The position numbers and the translations under genes were made by a program. From positions 104,395 to 160,800 of the forward strand of contig NZ_CP012839.1 in the NCBI RefSeq assembly GCF_002073895.1: a DNA stretch of 56,406 bases, written 5' to 3'. Position 1 is the stretch's first letter. Each line of letters starts with the position of its first letter. Below the pieces are notes generated by a model that searched no databases, was not told the origin of the DNA, and was given only the letters and a program-made list of their open reading frames with translations. Of this stretch, positions 31,234-41,601 are shown piece by piece. The stretch comes from Candidatus Riesia pediculischaeffi (lineage in GTDB: Bacteria > Pseudomonadota > Gammaproteobacteria > Enterobacterales > Enterobacteriaceae).

Positions 31234-31848
31234 ATGGAACTTATCATAAAAAATAGTCAAACAAAAATAAAAGTATCAGATAAAGTATTTAACGTACGCT
31301 TCAATGGATCTTTGGTGCATCAAGTTGTTAAAAGTTATTTATCTAACTTAAGAGTTGGAACGAAATCTCAAAAAAATAGATCACAAGTCTCTGGTTCTAA
31401 CAGAAAACCATGGAAACAAAAAGGAACTGGACATGCGAGATCAGGTTCTGTAAAGAGCCCCATATGGAGATCTGGTGGAATGACGTTTGCAACGAAGGAA
31501 CGATCATATGAAAAGAAAATTAACAGGAAAATGTATAATAATGCTATGAGGTGTATATTTTCTGAACTTGTTAGAAAAAAGAGGATCATTGTCATTCCTA
31601 GTTTGATTGTAAATGATATAAAAACAAAGTTATTTGAGAAGATGATAACGAATATATCTGAAAATGAATGTAAAACTTTAGTAGTCACAAAGAAATCTGA
31701 TGAACGCTCCATCTTATCTTCCAGAAATTTACATAGGATTAATGTTTGTAATATTTCTCAAATTAATCCCGTCGTATTGATTAAACACAGAACGGTCATT
31801 TTTACAATTGAAGCTATAAAAGCAATAGAGGAAAGATTGATAACATGA
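31234..31848 (+). CDS. rplD: Ribosomal protein L4
   Basis: L4 lines the peptide exit tunnel; in E. coli it also represses the S10 operon. It has 204 residues (201 in E. coli). The tunnel loop is recognisable by KPWKQKGTGHARSGS and PIWRSGG. The globular part is more diverged than for neighbouring proteins. It overlaps rplW by four bases. Confidence 0.97.
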   Translation: MELIIKNSQTKIKVSDKVFNVRFNGSLVHQVVKSYLSNLRVGTKSQKNRSQVSGSNRKPWKQKGTGHARSGSVKSPIWRSGGMTFATKERSYEKKINRKMYNNAMRCIFSELVRKKRIIVIPSLIVNDIKTKLFEKMITNISENECKTLVVTKKSDERSILSSRNLHRINVCNISQINPVVLIKHRTVIFTIEAIKAIEERLIT

Positions 31849-32144
31849 TTCGAAAAGATCGATTATACAAAATTCTACATTTATCTCATATTTCCGAAAA
31901 ATCTTCTAAACTCATTGAAAAAAATAACTTTTTTACGGTAAAGGTAGATATAAAATCCGATAAAACAGAAATTAAACAGTCGATCGAAAAGATTTTCCAT
32001 GTTCTTGTAGAAAAAGTAAGAACTTTAATTGTAAAAGGAAAAAAAAAGAAATTTGGAAAATCTTTTGGTAGCAGAAAAACTTGGAAAAAAGCTTATATTA
32101 AACTCAAAAAAGGACAAAATTTGAATCTTGTAGAAAATAAATGA
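31845..32144 (+). CDS. rplW: Ribosomal protein L23
   Basis: L23 sits at the tunnel exit and is the docking site for trigger factor and SRP. It has 99 residues, the usual 100. Conserved features include the start RKDRLYKILHLSHISEKS, the VKVDIKSDKTEIKQSIEKIF segment and the Lys-rich loop. Its trigger factor-binding region appears present. Confidence 0.96.
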   Translation: MIRKDRLYKILHLSHISEKSSKLIEKNNFFTVKVDIKSDKTEIKQSIEKIFHVLVEKVRTLIVKGKKKKFGKSFGSRKTWKKAYIKLKKGQNLNLVENK

Positions 32145-32156
32145 ATGAATCATCAA

Positions 32157-32981
32157 ATGACGACCGTAATAAAATATAAACCCACCTCTCCTAGTAGGAG
32201 ACATATGGTCAACTCCGTCGGAAGGAACTTATACAAAGGTAATCCTTTTCGAAGATTGACCAAAAAAATCAGCAAGACAGGTGGAAGAAACAATCTTGGA
32301 AGAATCACTACCAGACATATAGGAGGAGGACACAAAAGAAAATACCGGGTTATTGATTTTAAAAGGAACAAAGACAACATCGGTGCTCTTGTGAAGAGGA
32401 TAGAATATGATCCAAATAGGACATCCAATATAGCACTAATTATGTTCAAGGATGGAGAAAGAAGATATATTATAGCACCAAAGGGATTGGGTGTAGGAGA
32501 TCTTTTAAAATCTGGAAAAGATGTAAAAATTAAAATAGGAAACTGTTTACCAATCGAGAATATTCCTGTTGGATGTTCGGTACATAATGTCGAGTTAAAG
32601 AAAGGTAGGGGGGGGCAACTAGCAAGATCCGCCGGAAACTACGCTCAAATTATCTCTAAAGAAAATGACTTCGCAGTTATCCGATTACGTTCTGGAGAGA
32701 TAAGAAAAATTCGATTTGGTTGTCGAGCGACTGTTGGGGAAGTAGGAAACGGTCAACATATGCTTCAACATTTTGGAAAAGCCGGAAAATCACGTTGGAA
32801 AGGAATCAGACCGACAGTGCGTGGAACTGCGATGAATCCGATAGATCATCCTCATGGTGGAGGAGAGGGGAGGAACTTCGGTAAACATCCTGTAACTCCT
32901 TGGGGGATGCAAACCAAGGGAAAGAAAACAAGAAAGAACAAACGTACCGAAAGGGATATTATACACCATCGTTCTAAATAA
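32157..32981 (+). CDS. rplB: Ribosomal protein L2
   Basis: L2 stabilises subunit association and the peptidyl transferase region. ATG 32157 ([12 protein letters not shown]) fits the family better than ATG 32145; this gives 274 residues (273 in E. coli). The active-site-proximal [15 protein letters not shown], with its conserved histidine, is intact. The codons at 32608-32615 form a run of eight G, remarkable in this AT-rich sequence, encoding the Arg-Gly-Gly of [11 protein letters not shown]. Confidence 0.98.
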   Translation: MTTVIKYKPTSPSRRHMVNSVGRNLYKGNPFRRLTKKISKTGGRNNLGRITTRHIGGGHKRKYRVIDFKRNKDNIGALVKRIEYDPNRTSNIALIMFKDGERRYIIAPKGLGVGDLLKSGKDVKIKIGNCLPIENIPVGCSVHNVELKKGRGGQLARSAGNYAQIISKENDFAVIRLRSGEIRKIRFGCRATVGEVGNGQHMLQHFGKAGKSRWKGIRPTVRGTAMNPIDHPHGGGEGRNFGKHPVTPWGMQTKGKKTRKNKRTERDIIHHRSK

Positions 32982-32995
32982 AATATAGGAAAAAA

Positions 32996-33286
32996 ATGAT
33001 TCGTTCTCTCAAAAAGGGACCCTTTATAGATTCTAGCTTATTAAAAAAAGTAGAATTAGCCGTCAGAAGTGGTAACAAGAAACCGATCAAAACGTGGTCC
33101 CGTCGCTCTACGATTTATCCGAAAATGATCGGTTTAACGATCGCTGTCCATAATGGTCGACAACATGTTCCTGTGTATATAACCGATGATATGATTGGAC
33201 ATAAACTGGGTGAATTTTCTCCAACCAGAACATATCGAGGACATTCTGGAGAAAGGAGTAAAAAACCAAAGAATAATGCAACTTAA
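32996..33286 (+). CDS. rpsS: Ribosomal protein S19
   Basis: S19 lies in the 30S head and contacts S13. It has 96 residues (92 in E. coli). [18 protein letters not shown] and [16 protein letters not shown] are conserved. The C-terminal tail, which lies near the decoding region, is slightly extended. Typical position between rplB and rplV. Confidence 0.98.
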   Translation: MIRSLKKGPFIDSSLLKKVELAVRSGNKKPIKTWSRRSTIYPKMIGLTIAVHNGRQHVPVYITDDMIGHKLGEFSPTRTYRGHSGERSKKPKNNAT

Positions 33287-33299
33287 TTGAAATATGATC

Positions 33300-33647
33300 A
33301 TGAAAACTGCTGCAATTCATCGTCGTGCGAGATCTTCTCCGCAAAAGTTAAGATTGGTTGCCAATCTTATTAAAGATAAAAAAACTTCTGAAGCAATAGA
33401 GATGTTAAGTTTTCTCAACAAGAAAGCTGCTCATCTCATTAAGAAAGTTTTATTATCTGCAATCGCAAATGCTCATCATAACTATGGAACTTCAATGAAA
33501 TCTCTACAAATAATAAGTATATCCATAGATGAAGGACCTACGATGAAAAGAATCGTAGCGAGAGCAAAGGGAAGGACAAATCGTATATCAAAAAGAACTA
33601 GTCATATCAAAATTGTTGTGTCCGATGATGTTTGTGTAAAGAGGTAA
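33300..33647 (+). CDS. rplV: Ribosomal protein L22
   Basis: L22 forms the tunnel constriction together with L4. The ATG at 33300 is preferred, with 115 residues (110 in E. coli); an in-frame ATG two codons earlier is possible. [24 protein letters not shown] and [16 protein letters not shown] are conserved. The last few residues extend beyond the usual SD end of the family. Confidence 0.97.
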   Translation: MKTAAIHRRARSSPQKLRLVANLIKDKKTSEAIEMLSFLNKKAAHLIKKVLLSAIANAHHNYGTSMKSLQIISISIDEGPTMKRIVARAKGRTNRISKRTSHIKIVVSDDVCVKR

Positions 33648-33649
33648 AA

Positions 33650-34345
33650 ATGGGGCAAAAAGTTCATCCAAATGGGTTGAGATTGGGAATCGTTAAGAGC
33701 TGGAACTCTACTTGGTATGCTGAGAAAAAAATGTTTTCAAACCATCTGATAAGTGATTTTCAAGTTAGAAAATATCTTAAAAATTTTTTGAGAAAAGCAT
33801 CTGTTTCAAAAATATTCATTGAAAGACATTCTAAGAATATCAGAGTCACCATCCATAGTGCTAGACCTGGAATCATTATTGGAAAGAAAGGCGAGGATAT
33901 AGATAAATTGAGAAAAAGAATCACTAAGATCACCGGTGTATCGTCACAGGTCAACATTTTTGAAATTCGAAAACCTGAACTAGACGCTCATCTGGTAGCG
34001 AAGAATATCGCTTCTCAAATCGAAAAAAGAATTGTCTTTAGAAGAGTCATGAAAAGAGCAATTCAGAACACTATGAGATCTGGTGCAAAAGGAATTAAAA
34101 TAGAGATAAGCGGAAGGTTAGGAGGAGCTGAGATAGCTAGGACGGAATGGAATAGAGAGGGAAGAATTCCGCTACATACGCTTCGAGCAGATATCGATTT
34201 TAATACTTCGAAAGCAAAAACTACTTATGGTATAATAGGTATTAAAGTTTGGATATTCAGAGGAGAAATATTAGGAAATTCTTTAGAATCTAGAAAATTT
34301 GGAAAACATTTTCACATTACTAAAAAAAAAATATCTAGGAGATAA
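33650..34345 (+). CDS. rpsC: Ribosomal protein S3
   Basis: S3 forms part of the mRNA entry channel. ATG 33650 (MGQKVHPNG) lies two bases after the rplV stop and gives 231 residues (233 in E. coli). The KH domain carries [11 protein letters not shown]; the C-terminal domain has [13 protein letters not shown] and [11 protein letters not shown]. The basic tail is slightly reduced. Confidence 0.98.
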   Translation: MGQKVHPNGLRLGIVKSWNSTWYAEKKMFSNHLISDFQVRKYLKNFLRKASVSKIFIERHSKNIRVTIHSARPGIIIGKKGEDIDKLRKRITKITGVSSQVNIFEIRKPELDAHLVAKNIASQIEKRIVFRRVMKRAIQNTMRSGAKGIKIEISGRLGGAEIARTEWNREGRIPLHTLRADIDFNTSKAKTTYGIIGIKVWIFRGEILGNSLESRKFGKHFHITKKKISRR

Positions 34346-34355
34346 ATTCTAAGAC

Positions 34356-34760
34356 ATGTTACAACCAAGAAGAACGAAGTTTCCTAAAATGCATAAAGGA
34401 AAGAACAAAGGTTTTTCGACGGATTTTGAAGTAAAATTCGGAAGGTTCGGATTAAAATCCTTAGAAAAAGGACGGATTACTTCCAGACAAATAGAAGCAG
34501 CGAGAAGAGCTATGACAAGATCAATTAAGAGACAAGGAAAAATTTGGATAAGGATCTTTCCAGATAAATCTGTTACAAAAAAACCTCTTGAAGTAAGGAT
34601 GGGAAAAGGTAAAGGGAATGTAGAATGCTGGATTTCATCTGTTCAACCAGGAAAAGTATTATACGAGATGGATGGTGTTGAAGAAGGTATCGCGAGAATG
34701 GCTTTCAAATTAGCTTCTTCAAAACTTCCTGTAAAAACGACTTTTATAACTAAATATTAA
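34356..34760 (+). CDS. rplP: Ribosomal protein L16
   Basis: L16 helps position the A-site tRNA. It has 134 residues (136 in E. coli). [15 protein letters not shown], the [12 protein letters not shown] block and [11 protein letters not shown] are conserved. The arginine hydroxylated in E. coli lies in the conserved [13 protein letters not shown] stretch. Confidence 0.98.
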   Translation: MLQPRRTKFPKMHKGKNKGFSTDFEVKFGRFGLKSLEKGRITSRQIEAARRAMTRSIKRQGKIWIRIFPDKSVTKKPLEVRMGKGKGNVECWISSVQPGKVLYEMDGVEEGIARMAFKLASSKLPVKTTFITKY

Positions 34761-34782
34761 AAAAGACAACGCTCAAAAGAAT

Positions 34783-34977
34783 ATGAAAAAAGAAAAAAAA
34801 ATGTTACTTTTTTCGAAGATAAATCGATTACAAAAGGAGCTTTTTATTCTTAAGATGCATTTCTTAAGCAAGAACGAGAACTTTAAGAATTCCAGCGTTT
34901 TTAAGAAAATAAGAAAGAAAATCGCCAGAATCAGGACATTTTTAAATAAAAAAAAGGAAAAAAATGAGGACAAATAA
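34783..34977 (+). CDS. rpmC: Ribosomal protein L29
   Basis: L29 is a small helical protein near the tunnel exit, next to L23. It has 64 residues, the standard size, and is in the fixed rplP-rpmC-rpsQ position. Sequence similarity is modest: the [15 protein letters not shown] helix and the [17 protein letters not shown] helix match the family pattern, but the first residues are unusually Lys-rich. The 3' end overlaps rpsQ by 14 bases. Assignment relies on position, size and helix pattern. Confidence 0.9.
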   Translation: MKKEKKMLLFSKINRLQKELFILKMHFLSKNENFKNSSVFKKIRKKIARIRTFLNKKKEKNEDK

Positions 34978-35239
34978 ATCTCCAAAAAAAACCTTAAAAG
35001 CATATGTCATCAATAATACAATGAATAAATCTGCTTTAGTACGGATAAAAAAAATCGTTAAGCATCCACTGTACAAAAAGTACATAAAAAAAACAACTCA
35101 GTTACAAGTTCATGATGAAAGGAATACATGTTCTATAGGAGATGTGGTGGAAATCAAAGAAACTCGACCAATATCTAAAAGGAAATCTTGGTCAATTGTG
35201 TCGATCTTAAAACAAGATAATCCTAACTCTTATCGATGA
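34964..35239 (+). CDS. rpsQ: Ribosomal protein S17
   Basis: S17 is a primary 16S rRNA binder of the OB-fold type. It has 91 residues (84 in E. coli). [19 protein letters not shown] and the [18 protein letters not shown] region are diagnostic. The start lies inside rpmC, suggesting translational coupling. Last gene of the S10 operon; rplN begins 43 bases later. Confidence 0.97.
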   Translation: MRTNKSPKKTLKAYVINNTMNKSALVRIKKIVKHPLYKKYIKKTTQLQVHDERNTCSIGDVVEIKETRPISKRKSWSIVSILKQDNPNSYR

Positions 35240-35282
35240 AGTATCACAACAATCCAACTTTTTAAAAGATTTTTGAATAAAT

Positions 35283-35654
35283 ATGATCCAGGAACAGACG
35301 ATCTTAAATGTAGCAGATAATTCTGGCGCAAAAAAAGTTATGTGTATAAAAGTTTTAGGTGGATCACGTAAGAAATATGCGTACATCGGAGATTTGATAA
35401 AAATTGCTGTCAAAGAATCTGTACCAAATAGTAAAGTAAAAAATGGAGAGGTTATGAAAGCAGTGATTATCAGAACGAAGAAGGAGGTTAGAAGGTCAGA
35501 TTATTCTATGATACGATTCGATCATAACGCATGTGTGTTGTTAAATGATACAACCGAACAATTAATTGGAACTAGAATATTTGGACCAGTAACTAGGGAA
35601 CTAAAGAATGAAAAGTTCTCGAAGATCGTATCTTTGGCTTCTGAAGTTCTATAA
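35283..35654 (+). CDS. rplN: Ribosomal protein L14
   Basis: L14 lies at the subunit interface and contacts 16S rRNA. It has 123 residues, exactly the usual length. [19 protein letters not shown], the C-terminal [12 protein letters not shown] and the [10 protein letters not shown] end are conserved. First gene of the spc operon. Confidence 0.98.
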   Translation: MIQEQTILNVADNSGAKKVMCIKVLGGSRKKYAYIGDLIKIAVKESVPNSKVKNGEVMKAVIIRTKKEVRRSDYSMIRFDHNACVLLNDTTEQLIGTRIFGPVTRELKNEKFSKIVSLASEVL

Positions 35655-35666
35655 AGAGATCAACAA

Positions 35667-35987
35667 ATGAACAAAGTTAAGATTCGCTTAAATGATCGTG
35701 TAGTGATAACTACAGGAAAAGAAAAACATAAAACCGGTATAGTCATTAAAGTTATTGAAAAAAAAAAGGTCGTTGTATCTGGAATAAATATCGTAAAAAA
35801 ACACAGGAAATCTAAAGATTCTACCAACCTTTCTGGAGGAATCTTCAAAGAAGAATCACCAATCGATATTTCAAATGTTGCTATACTTCATCACGAAACA
35901 AACCGTGCAGACAAGATAATTTTTAAGAAAATAAATGGTAAAACAACTAGAGTATATAAATCGGATGGAAGTATTGTGAAACAATAA
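35667..35987 (+). CDS. rplX: Ribosomal protein L24
   Basis: L24 is an assembly initiator on 23S rRNA domain I. It has 106 residues (104 in E. coli). The KOW motif region DRVVITTGKEKHKTGIV is clear, and the rest is Lys-rich but alignable (NVAILHHETNRADKI). Standard rplN-rplX-rplE order. Confidence 0.97.
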   Translation: MNKVKIRLNDRVVITTGKEKHKTGIVIKVIEKKKVVVSGINIVKKHRKSKDSTNLSGGIFKEESPIDISNVAILHHETNRADKIIFKKINGKTTRVYKSDGSIVKQ

Positions 35988-36006
35988 GTATGGAATTTGA
36001 GAAAAA

Positions 36007-36546
36007 ATGAAAGAAAGTATGTCAGATTTTTATAAAAAGAAGGTGGTAAATCAGCTGATGGAGCGATTTAAATATAGTTCGATCATGCAAGTTCCTAGGA
36101 TAGTGAAAATTACTTTGAACATCGGTTTTGATTCAAGCGACGATAAAAAAGCGTTTAAGGATTCTATTCGTCACCTTTCTTTAATCGCCGGACAAAAACC
36201 TACTATAATCAAAGCAAAAAAATCAATTTCTAGCTTTAAATTAAGGCAAGGATGTATAATAGGATGCAAGGTGACTTTAAGAAAAGAAAAAATGTGGAAC
36301 TTTTTAAAGAGATTCATATGTATTGCCGTACCCAGGATAAGAGATTTTAGAGGATTTTCAAAAAAATCGTTCGATGGAACCGGAAATTATAATATAGGAG
36401 TGAAGGAACAAACCATCTTTCCTGAAATAGATTACAATAAAATGGATAAAATTAACGGATTAGATATCTCTATCACAACCAGCGCAAATTCAGATGAAAT
36501 CGGTTTCGCTTTACTGTCTGCATTTAATTTCCCATTCCGAGAATAA
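36007..36546 (+). CDS. rplE: Ribosomal protein L5
   Basis: L5 binds 5S rRNA in the central protuberance. It has 179 residues (179 in E. coli). [35 protein letters not shown] and [10 protein letters not shown] are conserved. An internal ATG at 36019 is an alternative start, with little effect on the domain. Confidence 0.98.
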   Translation: MKESMSDFYKKKVVNQLMERFKYSSIMQVPRIVKITLNIGFDSSDDKKAFKDSIRHLSLIAGQKPTIIKAKKSISSFKLRQGCIIGCKVTLRKEKMWNFLKRFICIAVPRIRDFRGFSKKSFDGTGNYNIGVKEQTIFPEIDYNKMDKINGLDISITTSANSDEIGFALLSAFNFPFRE

Positions 36547-36557
36547 AAGGATTTCAC

Positions 36558-36863
36558 ATGTCAAAGAAATCAATCATTGAAAGAGAAAAGAGACGTAGGG
36601 TTTTATCAAAAAAGTTTTTTATAAAACGTTTAAAGCTGAAATCCATCATATCTAATATCCATTCTTCAGAAGAAGAGAGATGGAAAGCAGTGTTAAAATT
36701 ACAGAAATTACCTAGAGACTCTAGTTTATCTAGAATGAGAAATCGTTGTATACAAACTGGTAGACCTCGAGGATTTCTAAGAAAATTTGGAATAAGCAGG
36801 ATGAAATTGAGAGAACTAGCTATGAGTGGAGAAATTCCAGGGATAAAGAAATCGAGTTGGTAA
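36558..36863 (+). CDS. rpsN: Ribosomal protein S14
   Basis: S14 belongs to the 30S head. It has 101 residues, the long zinc-free form typical of gammaproteobacteria. The C-terminal [21 protein letters not shown] and LREL end are conserved; no CxxC zinc motif is present. It follows rplE after 11 bases. Confidence 0.98.
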   Translation: MSKKSIIEREKRRRVLSKKFFIKRLKLKSIISNIHSSEEERWKAVLKLQKLPRDSSLSRMRNRCIQTGRPRGFLRKFGISRMKLRELAMSGEIPGIKKSSW

Positions 36864-36905
36864 ATCAATTCTGAGACAATCTTAATAATTTTTAATAAAA
36901 AAGAG

Positions 36906-37301
36906 ATGAGCATACAAGATCCAATATCAGATATGTTAACGAGAATAAGAAACGCGCAATTTTCAAGGAAAACGTTCGTAGAAGTTTTCTTTTCAAAGAT
37001 AAAACGGAATATAATCGATGTTTTAAAAAAGGAAGGATACATTAAAAATTTCGAGATACAAAATAAAGGAAAAATAGATGTTTTAAAAATCCGATTGAAG
37101 TATTTTCGTAGAAAACCTGTGATAGAAAAAATAATAAGAATCAGTCGTCCGGGACTACGGATATATAAAAAAAGAGAAGATTTATCAGATGTTATGAATG
37201 GACTTGGAATTTCTATCATTTCTACTTCATATGGAATTATGACGAATAAAGATGCTAAAAAAATGAAGTTAGGAGGAGAAGTGATTTGCGAAGTCTATTA
37301 G
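36906..37301 (+). CDS. rpsH: Ribosomal protein S8
   Basis: S8 binds the central domain of 16S rRNA and, in E. coli, represses the spc operon by binding near rplE. It has 131 residues (130 in E. coli). MSIQDPISDMLTRIRNAQ, SRPGLRIYKK and GLGISIISTSYGIM are conserved. No clear S8-target mimic was identified around the rplX-rplE junction by eye. Confidence 0.98.
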   Translation: MSIQDPISDMLTRIRNAQFSRKTFVEVFFSKIKRNIIDVLKKEGYIKNFEIQNKGKIDVLKIRLKYFRRKPVIEKIIRISRPGLRIYKKREDLSDVMNGLGISIISTSYGIMTNKDAKKMKLGGEVICEVY

Positions 37302-37333
37302 AATTTTATTAATGAGCGAAAGGAAACACTTAT

Positions 37334-37864
37334 ATGAGAAGATCTTCCTTCATATTAACGCCAAAAAACGTGAAAGTGATTATTGGAAATGATACGATCA
37401 TTATCAATGGACCAAGAGGTCGATTGATTGAGAAGTTAAATCATTTCGTACAAGTTGATGTTAAAGAAGATAGAATCTCTTTCTTCCTAAAAGAAGAGAA
37501 GTTAGCTTTTAAGAGACAATTAGGAACTTTACAATCTTTAGTACGTTCCATGGTGCTTGGTGTACAATATGGTTTCGTAAAAAAATTAAAGATTATAGGG
37601 GTTGGTTACCGCGCATTTGTAGAAAGGGAGCAACATTTGAATTTATCTTTAGGTTTTTCTCACATCATCCATTATAGAGTTCCAGATTCTGTTAATGTTA
37701 TTTGCCCCAACCAAAACGAAATTCATCTGAAAGGTATCGATAAACAATTGGTTGGACAAGTTGCCGCAGAAATCAGATCTTTCCGAAAACCGGAATTATA
37801 CAAAGGGAAGGGGATTCGATATGAGAATGAATTCGTAAAAACTAAAGAATCTAAGAAGAAATAA
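37334..37864 (+). CDS. rplF: Ribosomal protein L6
   Basis: L6 lies near the factor-binding site of the large subunit. It has 176 residues (177 in E. coli) in two similar domains. The second domain is best conserved: IIGVGYRAFVE, LSLGFSH, GIDKQLVGQVAAEIRSF and the signature PELYKGKGIRYENE. The first domain has diverged more. Confidence 0.98.
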   Translation: MRRSSFILTPKNVKVIIGNDTIIINGPRGRLIEKLNHFVQVDVKEDRISFFLKEEKLAFKRQLGTLQSLVRSMVLGVQYGFVKKLKIIGVGYRAFVEREQHLNLSLGFSHIIHYRVPDSVNVICPNQNEIHLKGIDKQLVGQVAAEIRSFRKPELYKGKGIRYENEFVKTKESKKK

Positions 37865-37874
37865 ATCAAATACA

Positions 37875-38231
37875 ATGAATATGAAACTAATCGCTAGAAC
37901 AAAAAGAGCTGCGAGATTTCGCTCTAAACTTAAAAGAAGAGATATCTACTGCTTGACAGTTCATCGGACATCTCGTCATATATACGCTCAAGTGACATCA
38001 ATGGGAGGTTCTAAGACGTTAATGTGTGCATCCACTACGGAAAAAAAAATAAGGAAGGAACTAATGAACACAGGAAACAAGAGATCTGCAAGCATGATAG
38101 GACAGGTTATAGCAAGAAGATGCATTACAATTGGAATAAAGAAAGTTTGCTTCGATCGTTCAGGATTTAAATATCATGGCCGAGTTCTCTCTTTAGCAGA
38201 ATCAGCTCGTTCCAACGGATTAGAATTCTGA
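37875..38231 (+). CDS. rplR: Ribosomal protein L18
   Basis: L18 binds 5S rRNA with L5. It has 118 residues (117 in E. coli). [29 protein letters not shown] and the terminal [12 protein letters not shown] are conserved. An ATG two codons later (37881) may be the true start. Confidence 0.97.
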   Translation: MNMKLIARTKRAARFRSKLKRRDIYCLTVHRTSRHIYAQVTSMGGSKTLMCASTTEKKIRKELMNTGNKRSASMIGQVIARRCITIGIKKVCFDRSGFKYHGRVLSLAESARSNGLEF

Positions 38232-38245
38232 TTAAGGTTAACAGA

Positions 38246-38749
38246 ATGAACAAAGTCGAACAAAAAAATACTCAGGAATTAAAAGAAAAGCTAATCTCTG
38301 TCAACAGAGTTTCAAAGACTGTAAAAGGAGGAAGGGTATTTAGTTTTACAGCTCTTACCGTTGTAGGTGATGGAAAAGGTAGTGTTGGAGTTGGATATGG
38401 AAAAGCCAAGGAAGTTCCGATAGCGATACAAAAGGCAATGGAAAAAGCGAAGAAGAATATAAGAAAGTTTGAAATTTATCAAAATACTTTATACCACTCG
38501 ATTGTTGGAAATCATACTGGATCAAAGGTCTTTGTGAAACCAGCTAACGAAGGAACCGGCATTATCGCAGGTGGAGCAATGAGATCTCTTTTCGAAGTGA
38601 TCGGTATCCGTAATATATTATCGAAAATTTACGGTTCTACTAATCCCATAAATGTCATTCGAGCCACTCTAAACGCATTACGAAAGATGAGATCTCCAAA
38701 AACAATCGCTCAAAAGAGAAGTAAAGATATCGAAGACATACTAAAGTGA
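38246..38749 (+). CDS. rpsE: Ribosomal protein S5
   Basis: S5 influences decoding accuracy and mRNA unwinding. It has 167 residues (167 in E. coli). The spectinomycin-related loop [16 protein letters not shown] is normal, followed by [17 protein letters not shown] and the [11 protein letters not shown] region. In almost all relatives rpmD (L30) follows; here it does not. Confidence 0.98.
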   Translation: MNKVEQKNTQELKEKLISVNRVSKTVKGGRVFSFTALTVVGDGKGSVGVGYGKAKEVPIAIQKAMEKAKKNIRKFEIYQNTLYHSIVGNHTGSKVFVKPANEGTGIIAGGAMRSLFEVIGIRNILSKIYGSTNPINVIRATLNALRKMRSPKTIAQKRSKDIEDILK

Positions 38750-38860
38750 TGTAAGGTTTTCATGGGTTAGGTCACTTTTTATAGAACGATTAGAGAACAA
38801 TAGAACGATATTAAATAATCTTCTATCACTTGGAAACAATATGATGATTTCGGAGAAACA

Positions 38861-39304
38861 ATGTATCTAAATACTCTGCTTCCTAAAAAAAATTCGATAT
38901 TTAAAAAGAAAAGAGTTGGAAGAGGTGTCGGTTCTGGTTTGGGAAAGACAGCAGGAAGAGGGCATAAAGGACAAAACTCCAGATCTGGACATAACATACC
39001 TAGAGGCTTTGAAGGAGGACAAACTCCTTTTTGCAAAAGATTACCAAAATTTGGATTTTTTTCAAGGAAGATGAGAAGAAGCCGAACAATAAGATTATCA
39101 GATTTATATGATATTGAAGGGAATATCGTAAGTATTGAACGATTGAAGAAACTTAGAGTAATCAGTGGTAAGATAAGATCGATCAAGGTAATTTATAACG
39201 ATGAAAAAATAAAGAAGAAGTTATTTTTCCATAGGAATGTCAGGTTGACGAAGGGAGTAAAAAGGATCGTACAAAGCTTTGATGATGAGGTTCCAAGATC
39301 ATGA
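38861..39304 (+). CDS. rplO: Ribosomal protein L15
   Basis: L15 is a late assembly protein of the large subunit. It has 147 residues (144 in E. coli). The glycine-rich N-terminal half ([35 protein letters not shown]) is strongly conserved, while the C-terminal half is weaker. It overlaps secY by four bases. The preceding 111-base spacer is too short for rpmD. Confidence 0.97.
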   Translation: MYLNTLLPKKNSIFKKKRVGRGVGSGLGKTAGRGHKGQNSRSGHNIPRGFEGGQTPFCKRLPKFGFFSRKMRRSRTIRLSDLYDIEGNIVSIERLKKLRVISGKIRSIKVIYNDEKIKKKLFFHRNVRLTKGVKRIVQSFDDEVPRS

Positions 39305-40641
39305 AAAAAGGTGAATTCAACTTTGGAAGCATACGTCATGGAGTTCGAGATCTGAAAGACAGATTAATTTTTATATTCTTATCGCTGATAATATTTCGAG
39401 CAGGTTCGTTTATTCCAATTCCTGGAATCGACATGTTTTCTATGACGAAAACGTTCAACGAACAAAGAGGAGGCACGGTAATCGAGATACTTAATATGTT
39501 TTCAGGAGGAGCTTTTGGAAGAGCATCGATATTTGCACTCGGAATTATGCCATATATATCTTCTTCAATTATCGTTCAATTATTGACTGTGATCCATCCG
39601 AAATTAGCAGAAATTAAAAAAGAAGGAGAGGTTGGAAGGAGCATCATCAATCGTTATATTAGATATGGCACTTTACTGTTGTCTTTCGTTCAATCTGCTG
39701 GAATTTCCTTTGGTATGAAAAATTCAATGGGTGCAAAAGGATTAATAATGATAAAAGATCTTCACTTTTACATAATTTCTATAGTGAGTTTAATGACAGG
39801 AACCGTTTTTCTTATGTGGTTGGGAGAGAAGATCAATGAAAAAGGTATCGGTAATGGAGTTTCCATGCTGATATTTATTAGCATAGTTTCCGAAATTCCA
39901 TCTTCTACAATCAATATAGTTGAGCAAGTCAGACAGGGATCCATAGATCTTGTCGTGTTTTTTTTCATCATTTTCCTTATTTTGTGTATTACCTGTTTTG
40001 TAACGTTCATAGAAAGAAGTCAGAGAAAGATATTGGTAAATTATGCCAGACATCAATATAGAAGAAGAATATATTCCGCTCAAAGTACACATTTACCGCT
40101 AAAAATTAACATGGCGAGCGTAATTCCGGCGATCTTTACATCGAGCGTTATGCTATTACCAAGTGCGATTTTGACATGGATTGAAAGAAAACAACCTGGG
40201 TATCTGCAAAACTTAAGTACCTTATTCAACAGTTTTCGTCCAGGAAAACCGATATATATGTTACTTTACTCGATTATAGTCGTTTTCTTTTGTTTTTTTT
40301 ACACCTCTTTACTGTTCAACCCGATAGAAACAGCGGATAATTTAAAGAAATCAGGAGCGTTTCTTCCAGGGATCAGGCCTGGTATACAAACTGCTAGATA
40401 CATCGATAAAATAATGAAAAGATTAACTTTTATAGGTTCGATATACATCAGTATCATATGTTTAATTCCAGAACTGATGAGAGAACTAATAAACATTCCG
40501 TTCTATTTTGGCGGAACTTCTCTGCTCATAGTTGTAGTCGTGATTATAGATTTCATCTCTCAAATTCAAATGATATTGATGACTAATAGATATCGGAATA
40601 TATTGAAGAAAACCAATTTCAACAGCATTCAAAATCTATGA
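39301..40641 (+). CDS. secY: SecY, protein-conducting channel subunit
   Basis: SecY forms the translocation pore in the inner membrane with SecE (encoded at 53612) and SecG. It has 446 residues (443 in E. coli) with ten membrane segments. Recognisable parts are PIPGID after the first segment, [29 protein letters not shown] plug region, the [12 protein letters not shown] loop and FLPGIRPG in the large cytoplasmic loop that binds the ribosome. It overlaps rpmJ by four bases. Confidence 0.98.
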   Translation: MKKGEFNFGSIRHGVRDLKDRLIFIFLSLIIFRAGSFIPIPGIDMFSMTKTFNEQRGGTVIEILNMFSGGAFGRASIFALGIMPYISSSIIVQLLTVIHPKLAEIKKEGEVGRSIINRYIRYGTLLLSFVQSAGISFGMKNSMGAKGLIMIKDLHFYIISIVSLMTGTVFLMWLGEKINEKGIGNGVSMLIFISIVSEIPSSTINIVEQVRQGSIDLVVFFFIIFLILCITCFVTFIERSQRKILVNYARHQYRRRIYSAQSTHLPLKINMASVIPAIFTSSVMLLPSAILTWIERKQPGYLQNLSTLFNSFRPGKPIYMLLYSIIVVFFCFFYTSLLFNPIETADNLKKSGAFLPGIRPGIQTARYIDKIMKRLTFIGSIYISIICLIPELMRELINIPFYFGGTSLLIVVVVIIDFISQIQMILMTNRYRNILKKTNFNSIQNL

Positions 40642-40751
40642 AAGTACGTACTTCTATCAAAAAGTTTTGTCATCACTGCAAGATCGTTAAGAGAAAAAGA
40701 AACATATTCGTCATTTGCAGTCAGCCAAAACATAAACAGCGTCAAGGATAA
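40638..40751 (+). CDS. rpmJ: Ribosomal protein L36
   Basis: A 37-residue protein (38 in E. coli), too short for many gene finders. [11 protein letters not shown] begins at the ATG overlapping the secY stop. The zinc ligands are kept as C11, C14, C27 and H32, and the terminal PKHKQRQG is standard. Placement between secY and rpsM is exactly that of E. coli. One residue is lost in the ICSxxPKHKQ turn. Confidence 0.96.
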   Translation: MKVRTSIKKFCHHCKIVKRKRNIFVICSQPKHKQRQG

Positions 40752-40817
40752 TTGACTTTACGACGTGTTAATATTAATTTTTAAAATTTTTTATCGTAGA
40801 ACACTTAAGAGGAAAAA

Positions 40818-41177
40818 ATGGTTCGAATAGCGGGGGTACATATATCTGATCATAAACACGTTACGATTGCTTTACGATCAATCTATGGAATTGGTAAGAA
40901 AAGATCAGAATTGATTTGTTCACAAACGGGGATTGAACCAAAATTAAAAGTGTCTCTTCTTTCCAAAGAAGATATAGAAAAGCTTAGAAAAGAAGTTTCT
41001 AAATATATCGTAGAAGGAGATTTAAGGAGAGAGAGAAATTTAAGCATCAAACGTCTGATCGATTTAGGTTGTTATCGTGGAATACGTCATAAAAAAGGAT
41101 CTTTACCTGTACGAGGTCAGAGAACGAAAACAAACGCCAGAACTAGGAAAGGACCCAGAAAACCAATTAAAAAATGA
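40818..41177 (+). CDS. rpsM: Ribosomal protein S13
   Basis: S13 in the 30S head forms intersubunit bridges. It has 119 residues (118 in E. coli). [30 protein letters not shown] start (split here only for length) and the C-terminal [15 protein letters not shown] tail are conserved. It opens the alpha operon 66 bases after rpmJ. Confidence 0.98.
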   Translation: MVRIAGVHISDHKHVTIALRSIYGIGKKRSELICSQTGIEPKLKVSLLSKEDIEKLRKEVSKYIVEGDLRRERNLSIKRLIDLGCYRGIRHKKGSLPVRGQRTKTNARTRKGPRKPIKK

Positions 41178-41181
41178 TTAA

Positions 41182-41574
41182 ATGAAAATGAATAATTCAA
41201 TTCGATCTAAAAAAAAGATGAATAGACAAGTATCAGATGGAATAGCGCATATTCATGCTTCTTTTAATAACACGATAGTCACGATCACCGATCGTAAAGG
41301 AAATACATTAGGGTGGGCAACATCTGGTGGATCTGGATTTAGAGGTTCCAGAAAATCGACTCCTTTTGCAGCGCAAGTTGCTGCAGAGAGATGTTCGAGT
41401 CTAGCAAAAGAATATGGAGTAAAAAATCTTGAAGTGATGATCAAAGGACCTGGACCAGGGAGGGAATCAGCCGTTCGAGCCTTACATGCAGTAGGGTTTA
41501 ATATAACCAACATTACAGATGTAACTCCTATTCCACATAATGGTTGTCGACCTCCAAAGAAACGTAGAGTATGA
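41182..41574 (+). CDS. rpsK: Ribosomal protein S11
   Basis: S11 is on the 30S platform near the Shine-Dalgarno interaction. It has 130 residues (129 in E. coli). [37 protein letters not shown] and the C-terminal [14 protein letters not shown] are essentially identical to E. coli. The start is ATG 41182, four bases after rpsM. Confidence 0.98.
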   Translation: MKMNNSIRSKKKMNRQVSDGIAHIHASFNNTIVTITDRKGNTLGWATSGGSGFRGSRKSTPFAAQVAAERCSSLAKEYGVKNLEVMIKGPGPGRESAVRALHAVGFNITNITDVTPIPHNGCRPPKKRRV

Positions 41575-41601
41575 TTGTCTGTACAAAACAAGGATAAAAT
41601 A

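Noticed and set aside
36554..37219. A 221-codon open frame on the minus strand across rpsN and rpsH
   Set aside because: It covers two well conserved ribosomal genes in full; its Phe/Ile/Leu richness is what antisense of Lys-rich codons gives.
38750..38860. Possible rpmD relic in the rpsE-rplO spacer
   Set aside because: One frame is open but the residues do not follow the L30 pattern, and the space is too small.
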